A DNA stretch of 64,000 nucleotides, taken from the IMG/VR virus record IMGVR_UViG_3300008963_000727, positions 1-64,000 of that record; one strand, given 5' to 3'. Origin of the DNA: a virus. Of the stretch, positions 63,315-64,000 are shown in pieces; the first letter of the stretch is position 1; the number at the start of each line of letters is the position of its first letter. A program made the translations under genes and the position numbers. The notes beneath the pieces were generated by a model, which saw nothing but the letters and a program-made list of their open reading frames with translations, made no database searches and was not told the DNA's origin.

Positions 63315-64000
63315 ATGCAAAACACAAGCGAACACGAACATCATCTTTCCCCACTGCTACGCCAAACATCTGACGTTGTTGTAGATCATGCTGAAGGCAT
63401 GTATGTATGGGGAGAAGATGGCAAGGGATATATGGATTTTTCTTCGGGAATTGGCGTTTTAAGCACAGGGCATTCTCACCCAAAAGTTATTGAGGCTGCA
63501 AAGGATCAGATTGATAAAGTAGTGCATGCCCAGTATGCTATTATGAAGCATCGCCCTATTTTAGAATTGTCAGATCGAATTTGTGAATTATTGCCTGATT
63601 CTATAAATTCTGTATTCTTTTCAAGTGCAGGAACAGAGGCAGTGGAAGCATCAATCCGACTGGCACGACAGGCAACCGGCAAGCCAAATATTATTGCTTT
63701 CCGTGGCTGCTTCCACGGTAGGACTATGGGAAGTCTAAGCACAACTACCTCGAGTGCTGCTGTTCGTCAGGGTGTGCAGCCTATGATGGGTGGCGTTGTA
63801 ACGGCACCTTTCCCCGACACTAATTGGTATAATATGACAGAGGATGAGGCTGCAGACTTCTGTTTGCGTGAACTTGATTATATCCTGCAGGTGCAGAGTG
63901 TGCCTATGGAAACTGCTGCAATGCTGATAGAAAGCATTCAGGGAGAAGCAGGATATATCACTGCAAGCAAGCGTTTCATGCAGGGACTGGAAGAGCGTTG
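63315..64000 (+). CDS. Class III PLP-dependent aminotransferase, N-terminal part (runs off the window)
   Basis: 228 codons visible from ATG 63315 (CCGGAG site). GKGYMDFSSGIGVLSTGHSHP, FFSSAGTEAVEASIRLAR and FRGCFHGRTMGSLS, then IESIQGEAGY (family PVQGEGG) are class III landmarks, close to GABA or acetylornithine aminotransferases. The PLP-binding lysine would lie beyond the window. Transfers an amino group between an omega-amine and a keto acid. Unusual in a phage; with amidinotransferase and dehydrogenase genes it hints at amine or amino-sugar metabolism. Confidence 0.88.
   Translation, partial: MQNTSEHEHHLSPLLRQTSDVVVDHAEGMYVWGEDGKGYMDFSSGIGVLSTGHSHPKVIEAAKDQIDKVVHAQYAIMKHRPILELSDRICELLPDSINSVFFSSAGTEAVEASIRLARQATGKPNIIAFRGCFHGRTMGSLSTTTSSAAVRQGVQPMMGGVVTAPFPDTNWYNMTEDEAADFCLRELDYILQVQSVPMETAAMLIESIQGEAGYITASKRFMQGLEER

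Noticed and set aside
1-64000. Bacterial chromosome interpretation, suggested by csgG, fecR, clpXPS, aminotransferase and tilS
   Set aside because: Small overlapping genes, homing endonucleases, late boxes, tRNA cluster and phage-typical families dominate; but a bacterial origin of single modules is likely.
1-64000. CRISPR array or insertion sequence
   Set aside because: No regularly spaced repeats or transposase-like genes were found by eye.

Overview
The window looks like part of the genome of a large T4-like tailed phage (myovirus type, AT-rich, probably with a proteobacterial host) rather than a bacterial chromosome. The supporting features are densely packed, often overlapping small genes almost all on the + strand; two homing endonucleases; a spread-out tRNA cluster with encoded CCA ends; phage-typical small families (DUF7448, LPD29-like, DUF6899-like, Fragile-X-F-like membrane protein, BPSL0761-like); phage-style ribosomal protein bS21 and Hsp20; and two clean promoter classes. 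One class is sigma70-like (TTGACA, 17 nt, TATAAT/TATACT). The other is an ATAAATAC/TATAAATA box directly upstream of genes, the hallmark of T4-type late transcription. The identity of phage and host is inferred; no terminase, capsid or polymerase gene lies in the window.

Layout. 1-5 kb: end of a probable virion protein, ATP-dependent DNA ligase, GIY-YIG endonuclease and a large membrane coiled-coil protein. 5-8 kb: ClpX, bS21, Hsp20, ClpS and a metallophosphoesterase. 8-14 kb: a glycosyltransferase-like gene, a UDP-sugar dehydrogenase, a 2OG-Fe oxygenase, an amidinotransferase and a fibre-like protein. 14-21 kb: UV endonuclease, a Lys/Thr-rich basic protein, lipoproteins, SprT-like protease, SufE-like protein. 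21.5-27.6 kb: ClpP, then a compact overlapping operon csgF-csgG-curlin-fecR-curlin-CHASE2 cyclase, a curli-type amyloid secretion and signalling module that is very unexpected in a phage. 27.6-34 kb: small holin-like membrane proteins, a sulfotransferase, tRNAs (Leu, Thr, Asn, Lys, Gln), candidate injected proteins and a ferredoxin-NADP-reductase-like flavoprotein.

34-41 kb: small conserved phage genes, a CX5R phosphatase-like protein, two members of a glycosyltransferase-like family, a PD-(D/E)XK homing endonuclease, tRNA-CAT, and about 2 kb rich in structured non-coding RNAs (three RNAs closed by long stems at 39.0-39.4 kb, a D-arm-less tRNA-Arg-like gene at 39.9 kb, and a roughly 240-nt RNA at 40.6-40.85 kb). 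41-53 kb: RNase-H-like YkuK protein, EF-hand membrane protein, a MscS-like protein, a TilS-like enzyme that may act on the tRNA-CAT, many small genes and a thermonuclease. 53-64 kb: a fourth glycosyltransferase-like paralogue, a methyltransferase-nuclease-methyltransferase cassette, a second sulfotransferase, many small genes behind strong early-type promoters, and the start of a class III aminotransferase.

Two regulatory patterns recur. First, several promoters end only 4-6 nt before the start codon, predicting leaderless mRNAs. Second, at least four genes, and probably a homing endonuclease as a fifth, have a hairpin hiding the ribosome binding site or start codon, with the late promoter placed so that late transcripts begin inside the 5' arm. 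This is the logic known for T4 lysozyme and I-TevI: silent in read-through early RNA, translated from late RNA.
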